A stretch of DNA of 64,000 nt from Kribbella steppae (GTDB lineage: Bacteria; Actinomycetota; Actinomycetes; Propionibacteriales; Kribbellaceae), in NCBI RefSeq assembly GCF_004342025.1, contig NZ_SLWN01000003.1:558001-622000 (forward strand), written 5' to 3'. How positions within the stretch are numbered: the stretch's first letter is position 1; the number at the start of each line of letters is the position of its first letter. Shown one piece after another: positions 43,488 through 54,630 of the stretch. The notes beneath the pieces were generated by a model. It was not told where the DNA came from, ran no database searches, and was given only the letters and a program-made list of their open reading frames with translations. The position numbers and the translations under genes were made by a program.

Positions 43488-44831
43488 GTGCTGAAACGTC
43501 GGACTGTTCTGCAGGGGGTGCTGGCGGGCGCCTTCGTGAGCGGTTGTTCGGGTACGACGGGTACGCCGACCGTGGACCCGGACAACCCGTTCGAGGTCGC
43601 CTCGGACGCGCCGGTCGAGGTACTGGCCGGTGAGGAGTACGGCGGGTTCGGGGCGGCGGCGTACCGGAAGAAGTATCCGGCGGTGAACGTGACCGCGACC
43701 GCCTCGGCGAAGCTGCGGGATCTGGTCCTGCCGCGGTTCGCGGCCGGGAATCCGCCGGATGTGGTGCTGAACTCCGGCGACGGGCGGCTCGAACTCGGGC
43801 GGTTGGTGGGGCAGAGCCAGCTGGCGGATCTGCAGCCGCTGCTGGAGGCTCCGGCCTGGGACAACGCCGACGTGACGGTGCAGGACGCCGTACTGCCGGG
43901 GATGCTCGACGCTGGGCAGTACGAAGGCTCGCAGCGGAGCGTGAACTACATCGCGACCGTGTACGGCCTGTGGTACTCGGCCAGCCTGTTCCAGCGGTTC
44001 GGCTGGGACGTCCCGCGGACCTGGCCGGAACTGCTTGCCCTCGGCACCGAAATGAAGGCGGCCGGGCTCGGCCCGTTCGTGTACGCCGGAGCGCACCCGT
44101 ACTACCTGCTCGAGCTGGTACTCACCCTGGCCGTGAAGACCGGCGGTCACGACGTGATGAAGCGGATCGACAATCTCGAGGACGGCGCCTGGAAGGACGA
44201 GAGCGTCACCCGCGCGATCACCGCGGTCGGCGAGCTCGTCAAACGCGGGCTGGTCGCGCCGGGCAGCACCGACTTCGACCACATCGCCTCGCAGAAACGG
44301 TTCCTCGCCTCGAAGGCCGGCCTGCTGCCCTGTGGCAACTGGCTCGAGAACGAGATGAAGCCGCTGATCCCGCGGAACTTCGCGCTGACCGTGACCGGTG
44401 TCCCACCGCTCGACGGGTCGTCCGCGCTCGCGCGTGGCCTGCACGTCGCGGCCACCGCGCCGTACCTGGTGCCGGAGAAGGCGAAGAACAAGGCGGGTGG
44501 GCTCGAGTACCTCCGGGCGATGCTGTCCAAGGACGTCGCCACCCAGGTCACCGAGGAGTCCAACCAGCTCACCATCGTGCGCGGCGCGGCCGACGGCCTG
44601 GAGATCGGTACGGCGCTCCGCTCGGCCCGTGACCTGTTGACTGCCGCCGGTGACCAGGTCATCACCTGGTACTTCGCCGACTGGTATCCGGACTTCGCCA
44701 CCACCGCGGCCCAAACCACCGGACAGTTCCTGGCCGGCGGTCTTCAGCTCTCCGAGTGGACAGCAAGAATCCAGGCCGCCGCCGACAAGCTCAAGCAGGA
44801 CAAGGCGGTCACCAAGTACCACCGGGACTGA
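43488..44831 (+). CDS. Second NgcE-like substrate-binding lipoprotein
   Basis: 447 residues; lipobox AFVSGC with Cys20 after a KRR start. It parallels ngcE throughout (DPDNPFEVASDAPVEVL, LPRFAAGNPPDVVLNSGD, NYIATVYGLWYS, AHPYY, FDHIASQ, VPEKAKNKAGGLEYLRAML) but is clearly diverged, with a shorter linker. It may give the importer another ligand or act as a sensor protein. It follows ngcG by 26 bases yet seems to have its own promoter. Confidence 0.85.
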   Translation: MLKRRTVLQGVLAGAFVSGCSGTTGTPTVDPDNPFEVASDAPVEVLAGEEYGGFGAAAYRKKYPAVNVTATASAKLRDLVLPRFAAGNPPDVVLNSGDGRLELGRLVGQSQLADLQPLLEAPAWDNADVTVQDAVLPGMLDAGQYEGSQRSVNYIATVYGLWYSASLFQRFGWDVPRTWPELLALGTEMKAAGLGPFVYAGAHPYYLLELVLTLAVKTGGHDVMKRIDNLEDGAWKDESVTRAITAVGELVKRGLVAPGSTDFDHIASQKRFLASKAGLLPCGNWLENEMKPLIPRNFALTVTGVPPLDGSSALARGLHVAATAPYLVPEKAKNKAGGLEYLRAMLSKDVATQVTEESNQLTIVRGAADGLEIGTALRSARDLLTAAGDQVITWYFADWYPDFATTAAQTTGQFLAGGLQLSEWTARIQAAADKLKQDKAVTKYHRD

Positions 44832-44967
44832 CCGCCGTCCTCGACCGCCTCGTGCCCAAGCTGGCCAAGGCGGTCGACGGGGACCCGGCCACCACCGCCT
44901 GATCACGGGAAAAGATCTCGCCGTCGGCCGCGAGCCGTCGTAACCTCGAAAGAGGGTGGTGAGATCG
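44832..44967. other. Intergenic, with an unexplained coding-like 23-codon stretch
   Basis: At 44834-44902 a frame reads AVLDRLVPKLAKAVDGDP and then TGA; it looks like the C-terminal end of a helical protein but has no start in frame outside the preceding gene. Otherwise I see only the ribosome-binding site of the next gene. Confidence 0.3.
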
Positions 44968-45372
44968 ATGGAGTGGATAGCTGTACTGCTCCTTTTCTTC
45001 GTGTTGTGCACGTTGCTCAACCTTGTGTTGCCGCAGCCGCCGCCATCGCGCTGGCGCCGGCGGATGCACAGGTCTGCGGACCGTCTGACCGGACGGCTCC
45101 GCCACCGCGCTGCGCCCGAGCCGGACCCGTTCGACACGCTCCGCCTGCAGACGAGGCTGGGTCACCTCGCCGGGAAGATCCGGAGGGTCGAGTCCACCCC
45201 GCGCGTCTATGCGAAAGCACACCGGCTGATGGCTCTCGAGGCGGCGTACGACGACCTCCTCGACGAGGCCTGCCGGATGGCCGGCGTCTCCACCGAGGCC
45301 CATCTGAAGCGCGGCGAGGAAAAGCGATGGCAGGAGGAGCAGGAACTGGCCTCCCGCGGCTGGTCCTGGTGA
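44968..45372 (+). CDS. Small single-pass membrane protein, unknown
   Basis: 134 residues: one N-terminal membrane helix (about 3-22), then a basic linker and a helical, charged cytoplasmic part (LGHLAGKIRRVESTPRVYAKAHRLMALEAAYDDLLDEACRMAG). No family recognised. ATG at 44968 after GAGGGTGGTGAG. It ends one base before the convergent hydrolase gene. Confidence 0.7.
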   Translation: MEWIAVLLLFFVLCTLLNLVLPQPPPSRWRRRMHRSADRLTGRLRHRAAPEPDPFDTLRLQTRLGHLAGKIRRVESTPRVYAKAHRLMALEAAYDDLLDEACRMAGVSTEAHLKRGEEKRWQEEQELASRGWSW

Positions 45373-45373
45373 C

Positions 45374-47053
<1,680 letters not shown>

Positions 47054-47061
47054 GGCGCCGG

Positions 47062-47574
47062 ATGGCGACGATCGGTGTCGCGATCCCGATCGCGGAACCC
47101 TACGGCTCGGAGTTGCAGAAGTACCGGGCCGAGTTCGGTGATCCGATGGCCTCGTCGATCCCCACCCACGTGACCCTGCTGCCGCCGACCGAGGTGGCCG
47201 ACGCCGATCTGGGCCTGATCGACGACCACCTGCTCGAGCTGGCCGCCCGGTTCCCGAGCTTCCGGATCCGGCTCCGCGGTACGGCGACGTTCCGGCCGAT
47301 CTCCCCGGTGGTGTTCGTACCGCTGGCCGAGGGCATCTCGTCCTGCGAGGTGCTGCAGTCGCAGGTCCGGTCCGGTCCGCTGCAGGTGGAGCTCCGGTTC
47401 CCGTACCACCCGCACGTGACGGTGGCGCACGACCTGGACAAGGAGGCGCTGGACCGCGCGTACGACGCCCTGTCGGAGTACGACTGCGCGTTCGACGTCG
47501 ACGCCTTCAGCCGATACGAACACGGTGCCGACGGCGTGTGGCGCCCCCAGCGCTCCTTCCCGCTGGCAGGCTGA
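47062..47574 (+). CDS. 2'-5' RNA ligase-family (2H phosphoesterase) protein
   Basis: 170 residues with the two H-x-T motifs of the 2H superfamily: THVTLLPP (about 35) and HPHVTVAH (about 116). Members hydrolyse or make 2'-5' phosphodiester or cyclic-phosphate bonds in RNA or nucleotides; the true substrate is unknown. It starts 9 bases after trpS and is co-transcribed. Confidence 0.9.
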   Translation: MATIGVAIPIAEPYGSELQKYRAEFGDPMASSIPTHVTLLPPTEVADADLGLIDDHLLELAARFPSFRIRLRGTATFRPISPVVFVPLAEGISSCEVLQSQVRSGPLQVELRFPYHPHVTVAHDLDKEALDRAYDALSEYDCAFDVDAFSRYEHGADGVWRPQRSFPLAG

Positions 47575-47602
47575 GTCTCCGCGCGAGGGGTACAGGAGAC
47601 CA

Positions 47603-48661
47603 ATGGGCATCATCCAGCGGGGCAAGGCGATCTGGGCCCGGGTGAACCGGACGCAGTTGGGACGCGCCTGGAAGCGGTACGGCGACCGGCGGGGCAACCG
47701 GTTGGCGGGGGCAACGAGCTTCTTCGGGTTCCTGTCGGTGTTCCCGCTGATCGTGCTGGCCGCGGCGGTCGTCGGTTCGCTGCTGGGCGAGGACGCGATC
47801 GAGACGCTGAAGGAGTCCCTGGAGCAGAACCTGCCCGTGATCGGCGAGCGGATCGACCTCGACGCGCTGGTCGCCCACGCCGGCACCATCGGGCTGATCG
47901 CGGGGGTCTCGCTGCTGTTCACCGGGCTCGGCTGGATCGACGCGCTGCGCGCCTCGATCCGGTCGATGCACGAACTGGATGACGAGCCCGGGAACATCGT
48001 CCTGCTCAAGCTCACCGATCTCGGTGCGCTGGTCGGTCTCGGCGTGATCGGCCTGATCGCCACCGGGGCCGCGTCGATCCTGGCCGGCCTGTCGGAGCGC
48101 ATCGTCGACTGGGCGGACCTGGAGGGGACCTGGCTGGCGAGCTGGGGCATCGAGTTCTGCAGCGTGGTGGTCGGCATCGGCGCGGGCGCCGTAATGTTCC
48201 TGTACCTCCAGACCGTGTTGCCGCGGATCATCCTGCCGCGCAAGGTCGCACTGATCGCCGCGCTGGCCGGCGGGATTCTGTACTACCTGGCGCAGAAGCT
48301 CGGCAACGCCTATGTGGACCACGTCCTCGGCACCAACGCCGCGTACGGCGCTCTGGCCTTGCCGCTGGCGCTGCTGGTGTGGATCTACCTGATGACGCGC
48401 GCCATCATGCTCATCGCCGCCTGGGCCAAGGAGGCCACCCTCGACGCCCGGGCAACCGAGGAAGCAGCAGCAGTACCACCACCGCCCGAACCTGTTGAGG
48501 AGCCGCTGTTGCCTGGGCCGCCTGGCAAGCGCTTCAAGGTCGTGCCGGTGCCGCAGAAGAAGGCCGACACAGTCGCGGTGGCCGCCGGCGCATTGCTCGG
48601 TGTCACGGCCAGCGCCCTGGCTGTGCAGTTGGCCAAGGTCGCCCGCTCCGTCCGGCGCTAG
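47603..48661 (+). CDS. YihY/BrkB-family membrane protein
   Basis: 352 residues with six membrane helices in the YihY pattern (NRLAGATSFFGFLSVFPLIV, GWIDALRASIRSMHEL, YLQTVLPRIILPRKVAL, LLVWIYLMTRAIMLIAAW) and a long cytoplasmic tail rich in Pro and Lys ending VAAGALLGVTASALAVQLAK. Formerly misnamed RNase BN; the role is unknown. ATG after CAGGAGACCA. Its stop codon shares bases with that of the convergent carboxypeptidase (48658-48661). Confidence 0.9.
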   Translation: MGIIQRGKAIWARVNRTQLGRAWKRYGDRRGNRLAGATSFFGFLSVFPLIVLAAAVVGSLLGEDAIETLKESLEQNLPVIGERIDLDALVAHAGTIGLIAGVSLLFTGLGWIDALRASIRSMHELDDEPGNIVLLKLTDLGALVGLGVIGLIATGAASILAGLSERIVDWADLEGTWLASWGIEFCSVVVGIGAGAVMFLYLQTVLPRIILPRKVALIAALAGGILYYLAQKLGNAYVDHVLGTNAAYGALALPLALLVWIYLMTRAIMLIAAWAKEATLDARATEEAAAVPPPPEPVEEPLLPGPPGKRFKVVPVPQKKADTVAVAAGALLGVTASALAVQLAKVARSVRR

Positions 48662-49782
48662 TGCCTTCGCCTCCGCAGCGATCGTGGTCGTCGGAGGAAC
48701 AGTCCGAGGAGGAGGACCGGCGGTCCGGCGTAGGCCCAGGCAGGGACGCGGAGTGCCAGTGACTGGACGGCTTGCCCCGGGTTGAGGACTGTGCGGCTGC
48801 GCGGCGGCTGCGTCGTACCGGACTCCGTCTTCTTCTCGGCGGTGCCGGCTGCTTTCGGTGGTGGGGCGGCGGGCTTGACCAGGGTGCCGACCGGGTCGAG
48901 CTGGTTGTAGTTCTTGTACGTCCACGTCAGCAGGTTGGTCGCGTCCTCGGTGATGCCGTGGGGTGCGTTCATCAGCGTCACCACCAGCGTGTGGCCGTTG
49001 CGGCGGGCCGCGCCGATGAACGTGTTGCGGGCGAGCGTCGTGTAGCCGGTCTTGATGCCCAGCGCGCCGTCGTAGTTGAACAGCAGTTTGTTCTGGTTCG
49101 CGACCTGGTACGTGCCCTTGTTGCCGACGTTCGGGAAGGCCGTGAACTTCGTCGACGCGTACTCGGCGAAGTCGGGCCGGGCCAGGCCCGCCTTGGCGAA
49201 CAGGGCCAGGTCGTAGGCGCTGGAGTACTGACCATCGGCGTCGAGTCCGGTCGGGTCGGTCACGGTGGTGTCGAGCGCGCCGATCTCCTTGGCCTTCTGG
49301 TTCATCCGCTGGATCGTGCCTTCGACGCCTCCCGGGTCGTGGGCACACAGTGCGTGCACCGCGTCGTTGCCGGACGCCAGGAACATGCCTTTGAAGAGCA
49401 GGTCGACGCTGTAGCGCAGGCCGGGGTACACGCCGACCTTGCTGCCCTCGATGCCCGCGTCCGCGTCGGTGCCGGTCACCACGTCCGACTTCTTGAGTCG
49501 CGGCAGCAGGACCAGGGCCGTGAGGGTCTTGAGCGTGCTCGCGGGCCGCAGCTTGGCGTGCGGTGCCTTGGCGGCCAGTACGGCGCCGGTGTCCAGGTCG
49601 GCCACGACGTACGCGGATGCCTGGACGGCCGGCGGCGTCGCCCCGTCGGCGACCACCGTCGGCTTCGTGGTCAGCAGGTCGCCGCCGACCGGGCCTTGTG
49701 GGCCCTGGTCGGCGGCGGTTGCTGTGAGCGGGCCGCTGATCACCAGTGCGGTGGTAGCGGCTGCCGTCAGAAGCACACGCAT
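48658..49782 (-). CDS. D-alanyl-D-alanine carboxypeptidase (DacA/C type, S11)
   Basis: Trims peptidoglycan pentapeptides outside the membrane. 374 residues: signal peptide 1-25, active site S82-T-L-K85, the SGND triad (about 140) and KTGYT (about 240), and a C-terminal membrane anchor (about 345-365) with an Arg-rich tail. The start at ATG 49782 is set by a -10 box (TAGAGT) 7 bases ahead. Confidence 0.95.
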   Translation of the reverse strand: MRVLLTAAATTALVISGPLTATAADQGPQGPVGGDLLTTKPTVVADGATPPAVQASAYVVADLDTGAVLAAKAPHAKLRPASTLKTLTALVLLPRLKKSDVVTGTDADAGIEGSKVGVYPGLRYSVDLLFKGMFLASGNDAVHALCAHDPGGVEGTIQRMNQKAKEIGALDTTVTDPTGLDADGQYSSAYDLALFAKAGLARPDFAEYASTKFTAFPNVGNKGTYQVANQNKLLFNYDGALGIKTGYTTLARNTFIGAARRNGHTLVVTLMNAPHGITEDATNLLTWTYKNYNQLDPVGTLVKPAAPPPKAAGTAEKKTESGTTQPPRSRTVLNPGQAVQSLALRVPAWAYAGPPVLLLGLFLRRPRSLRRRRH

Positions 49783-49795
49783 CGGCGGCACTCTA
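49783..49795 (-). promoter_or_regulatory. Probable leaderless promoter of the carboxypeptidase
   Basis: On the minus strand TAGAGT (49795-49790) fits TANNNT, 7 bases before the ATG at 49782; no ribosome-binding site for either this ATG or the GTG at 49791. Confidence 0.5.
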
Positions 49796-49815
49796 GACGG
49801 CCCAGGGTTTAGACG

Positions 49816-50760
49816 TCACGCCCGGTACGCAGTCCACATGTTGCTGATGCGGGTGCTCTGACCGGGAGTGAACTGGTTGTAGCAGGAGTCGTACGAGTAA
49901 TCCATGTAGTTGTGGATCGGGTCCAGACCGGACAGCGAGCAGGAGTCGCGACCGGTCGGGCAGCCGCTGCTGGCGCTGCCTTGCGCCGGGGTGTCCGACA
50001 CAGAGTCGTTCGTGGTCGTGCAGCCACCCTGGAAGGTGTGGTAGAGCCCGAACCAGTGGCCGGCCTCGTGCGTGGCGGTCTTGCCGAGGTTGAAGTTGGT
50101 CGCCGAACCACCCGGCAGCGAGCTGTACTGCACCCGGATGCCGTCGATCGACGGGTTGCTCGCGTAATCCCACGGGAACGTGGCGATCCCGAGGTAGGAG
50201 AAGTTGACCAGCCAGATGTTCAGCGCGTTCTTGCCGCCCTTGCGGGTCTGCGCGCGGTACGTCGTACTCTGGCCGTCGCGGTGCCAGGTGCTGTTGTTGT
50301 AGCGGTAGGTGCCGGCCAGGTAGAAGCTGAAGCCGGTGTTCGCCGCCTGGGACGACTCGCCGCCGGCGAAGTTCTGGTTCAGCTCGGCGATCTGCTGCGA
50401 GATCTGGGTGCTGGTCACGTCTCCGGCGCCGGAGCTGCTGCGCATCACGTGGATGTACACCGGCACACTCGCGGCCGCCAGCTGGCCGGCCTTCGGGGCC
50501 AGGCCGCGAGCGGCCTTCGCCTTCAGGATCTGCGCCGTCTTCGCGTCGATCGCCTTCTGCTCGGCTGCCGACAGCTCCCGGTGGTCCGCGCCGTGGCCAC
50601 CGCGAGCCGCGGGTCCCTCGGCTGGGGTGAGACACGGGTTGCTCAGCTGGTCAGCCGACGGCAGCTTCGCCGTTGCCTGACCACCGAGCGGACTGAACGT
50701 GAGCGCCGTACCAGCCACCAGAACGGCCAGGGCGCGGGGACGGGTGATGAAAGATCGCAT
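49816..50760 (-). CDS. Secreted M43-type zinc metalloprotease
   Basis: 314 residues. Signal peptide about 1-31, an N-terminal helical stretch, then a metzincin catalytic domain: HEAGHWFGLYH (His231, Glu232, His235, His241) and the Met-turn NYMDYSYDSC. The CYNQFTPGQ tail and six Cys fit the pappalysin/cytophagalysin (M43) type. ATG at 50760 after GGAGG. Stand-alone gene. Confidence 0.93.
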   Translation of the reverse strand: MRSFITRPRALAVLVAGTALTFSPLGGQATAKLPSADQLSNPCLTPAEGPAARGGHGADHRELSAAEQKAIDAKTAQILKAKAARGLAPKAGQLAAASVPVYIHVMRSSSGAGDVTSTQISQQIAELNQNFAGGESSQAANTGFSFYLAGTYRYNNSTWHRDGQSTTYRAQTRKGGKNALNIWLVNFSYLGIATFPWDYASNPSIDGIRVQYSSLPGGSATNFNLGKTATHEAGHWFGLYHTFQGGCTTTNDSVSDTPAQGSASSGCPTGRDSCSLSGLDPIHNYMDYSYDSCYNQFTPGQSTRISNMWTAYRA

Positions 50761-50915
50761 GATGCGTCCTCCGTGATCGGGCCGCTTGGGCGGTGCGGCC
50801 GAATCCCCCGATTTTGCGCATGATGCCGCGATGCGCATAGCCGTTCACTGTCCGTCCAGTGCCAAGGCACCACCGCGCCGGGCCCGGATCAGGCGGATCC
50901 GTCAGTGCCAGGACC

Positions 50916-52355
<1,440 letters not shown>

Positions 52356-52383
52356 CGCGGGACCTCCGAGGTGTCGACCGCCA

Positions 52384-52416
52384 ATGGTCTAGGGCCATAC
52401 CACTAGGAATGGCCAT
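52384..52416. promoter_or_regulatory. Candidate FadR-type operator between permease and glnA4-like gene
   Basis: TGGT (52385-52388) and ACCA (52399-52402) are inverted 10 bases apart, within ATGG-N7-CCAT (52384-52398); a second palindrome ATGGCCAT lies at 52409-52416. FadR-type regulators often bind TGGT...ACCA sites, and such a regulator is encoded at the end of the cluster (56766). Confidence 0.45.
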
Positions 52417-52524
52417 GAGGTTCCTCGCGTCCGGCCTCGCTGTCAAGGGAAAGTGCCGATTGTCAGGCAGGGCCGGATTGACATCCGCCGCGACACTTGC
52501 GTCAATGGACAGGTTGCAGACCAA

Positions 52525-52571
52525 TAGAATTCTGCGATCCGTCCAGTCCGACCGACCCTCCGGGAGCGACC
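52525..52571 (+). promoter_or_regulatory. Probable promoter region of the glnA4-like operon
   Basis: TAGAAT (52525-52530) is a near-consensus -10 box in an AT-rich patch, leaving a leader of about 35 bases before the GTG at 52572 with its GGGAG ribosome-binding site. Confidence 0.45.
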
Positions 52572-53936
52572 GTGGCCTCGAACACCGGCAAGCTGACCGA
52601 GCAGGCCCTCCGAGATCTGGTCGCGGCCGGGCAGATCGACACCGTGCTGGTCGCGATCACCGACATGCAGGGCCGGCTCCAGGGCAAGCGTTGTGGCGCG
52701 AGGTACTTCGTGGAGGAGGTGCTCGCGCACGGCACCGAGGGCTGCAACTACCTGCTCGCGGTCGACGTCGACATGAACACCGTCGAGGGCTACGACATGT
52801 CGTCCTGGGCGCGTGGCTACGGCGACCTGCTGATGGCGCCGGATCTCGACACCTTGCGCCTGGTTCCCTGGCTCGAGGGGACGGCGATGGTGCTCTGCGA
52901 CGTCCAGTGGCTCGACGGCAGCCCGATGCCCGCGTCACCGCGGCAGATCCTGAAGGCGCAGCTGGAGCGGCTGGCCGAGCGCGGCATGAAGGCGTACGTC
53001 GGCACCGAGCTGGAGTTCATCGTCTTCGACGACACCTTCGAGTCGGCCTGGGACAAGCACTACCGCGACCTCACTCCGGCCAACCAGTACAACGTCGACT
53101 ACTCGCTGCTGGGCACCGCGCGGATCGAGCCGCTGCTGCGCGACATCCGCAACTCGATGACCGGCGCCGGCCTGTACGTCGAGTCGGCCAAGGGCGAGTG
53201 CAACCTCGGCCAGCACGAGATCGCGTTCCGGTACGACGAGGCGCTCGCCACTTGTGACAACCACTCGATCTACAAGACGGGTGCGAAGGAGATCGCCTCG
53301 AAGCACGGCAAGAGTCTGACCTTCATGGCCAAGTACGACGAGCGCGAAGGCAACTCGTGTCACATCCACCTGAGCTTCCGGTCCACCGACGGTGACGCCG
53401 TCCTGGCGGGTGATCGCGACCACGGGTTCTCCGAGCTGATGGAGCGGTTCATCGCCGGTCAGCTCGCCTGTCTGTCGGACTTCACCTACCTGCTCGCCCC
53501 GAACATCAACTCCTACAAGCGTTTCGTCCGCGGCAGCTTCGCGCCGACCGCGATCGCCTGGGGTCTGGACAACCGCACCTGCTCGCTCCGCGTCGTCGGC
53601 CACGGCGAATCCCTGCGTGTCGAGAACCGCCTGCCCGGCGGCGACGTGAACCCCTATCTCGCCGTCGCTGCGATCATCGCCTCCGGCCTTCATGGCATCG
53701 ACAACGAGCTGGAGCTCGAGCCGCTGCTCGAGGGCAACGCGTACGAGTCCGACAAGCAGCACGTGCCGACCACGTTGCGCGAGGCGGCCGCGCTGTTCAC
53801 CGGCTCGAAGATCGCCCGCCAGGCGTTCGGCGACGAGATGGTCGACCACTACGCCAACGCCGCGCGGGTCGAGCTCGACGCGTACGACGCCGTCGTCACC
53901 GACTGGGAGCGGATCCGTGGTTTCGAGCGCCTCTAG
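52572..53936 (+). CDS. glnA4: Glutamine-synthetase-like gamma-glutamyl-amine ligase, GlnA4 type
   Basis: 454 residues of the glutamine-synthetase fold: VAITDMQGRLQGKR start, GTELEFIVFD (metal Glu), GECNLGQHEIAFRYDEAL, HIHLSFRS, LAPNINSYKRF and RVENRLPGGDVNPYLAVAAII. Order and partners match Mycobacterium glnA4-Rv2859c-aldC-Rv2857c; GlnA4 of Streptomyces makes gamma-glutamylethanolamide. With an ethanolamine-type permease opposite, ethanolamine use is likely. GTG start; the stop overlaps the next gene by 20 bases. Confidence 0.9.
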   Translation: MASNTGKLTEQALRDLVAAGQIDTVLVAITDMQGRLQGKRCGARYFVEEVLAHGTEGCNYLLAVDVDMNTVEGYDMSSWARGYGDLLMAPDLDTLRLVPWLEGTAMVLCDVQWLDGSPMPASPRQILKAQLERLAERGMKAYVGTELEFIVFDDTFESAWDKHYRDLTPANQYNVDYSLLGTARIEPLLRDIRNSMTGAGLYVESAKGECNLGQHEIAFRYDEALATCDNHSIYKTGAKEIASKHGKSLTFMAKYDEREGNSCHIHLSFRSTDGDAVLAGDRDHGFSELMERFIAGQLACLSDFTYLLAPNINSYKRFVRGSFAPTAIAWGLDNRTCSLRVVGHGESLRVENRLPGGDVNPYLAVAAIIASGLHGIDNELELEPLLEGNAYESDKQHVPTTLREAAALFTGSKIARQAFGDEMVDHYANAARVELDAYDAVVTDWERIRGFERL

Positions 53937-54630
53937 GCCCCGCATCGGCATTACGACGTACCTCGAGCCGACGATCTGGGGTGTCTGGGAGCGTGACGCC
54001 TCGCTGCTGCCGCGCGTCTATCTCGATGCGGTGGTCGCGGCCGGAGGGGTGCCGCTGCTGCTGCCCCCGGTCGGCACCGACCCGACGATCCTCGACGTGC
54101 TCGACGGCCTGATCATCGCCGGCGGGTGCGATGTGGATCCGTCGACGTACGACGCCGCGCCGCACCCGGAGACGGTCGACACCAGGCCCGGGCGGGACGA
54201 GCACGAGAAGATCCTGATCCGGGCGGCGCTCGACCGGGATCTCCCGCTGCTCGCGATCTGCCGCGGCCTGCAGATGCTCAACGTCACCCTCGGCGGGACG
54301 CTGCAACAACATCTGCCCGACGTGGTCGCGCATGACGAGCACCGGCCGTCGCCCGCGATCTTCGGCACCACCGAGGTCAAGGTCGAACCGGACACGCTCA
54401 CCGGTCGCCTGTTCGGCGAACGCGCGAGTGTGCGCTGCTATCACCACCAGGCACTCGACGCTGTCGCACCGGGTCTGCGGGTGACCGCCCGCGCCGGGGA
54501 CGGGACCGTGGAGGCGGCCGAAGTGGAGGGCCACGACTTCGCCCTCGGCGTGCAGTGGCACCCGGAGGAGAACCCCGACGACCTGCGGCTGTTCACCGCA
54601 CTGATCGCAGCATCCAGGAGCACAGCATGA
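53917..54630 (+). CDS. Class-I glutamine amidotransferase-like gamma-glutamyl hydrolase (PuuD type)
   Basis: 237 residues: LLAICRGLQMLNVTLGGTLQQ with the nucleophile Cys and FALGVQWHPEE with the catalytic His. In this pathway it removes the gamma-glutamyl group after oxidation of the amine's end. GTG at 53917 after GGGAGCGG, overlapping glnA4 by 20 bases; it overlaps the next gene by ATGA. Same position as Rv2859c in Mycobacterium. Confidence 0.9.
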   Translation: MVSSASRPRIGITTYLEPTIWGVWERDASLLPRVYLDAVVAAGGVPLLLPPVGTDPTILDVLDGLIIAGGCDVDPSTYDAAPHPETVDTRPGRDEHEKILIRAALDRDLPLLAICRGLQMLNVTLGGTLQQHLPDVVAHDEHRPSPAIFGTTEVKVEPDTLTGRLFGERASVRCYHHQALDAVAPGLRVTARAGDGTVEAAEVEGHDFALGVQWHPEENPDDLRLFTALIAASRSTA

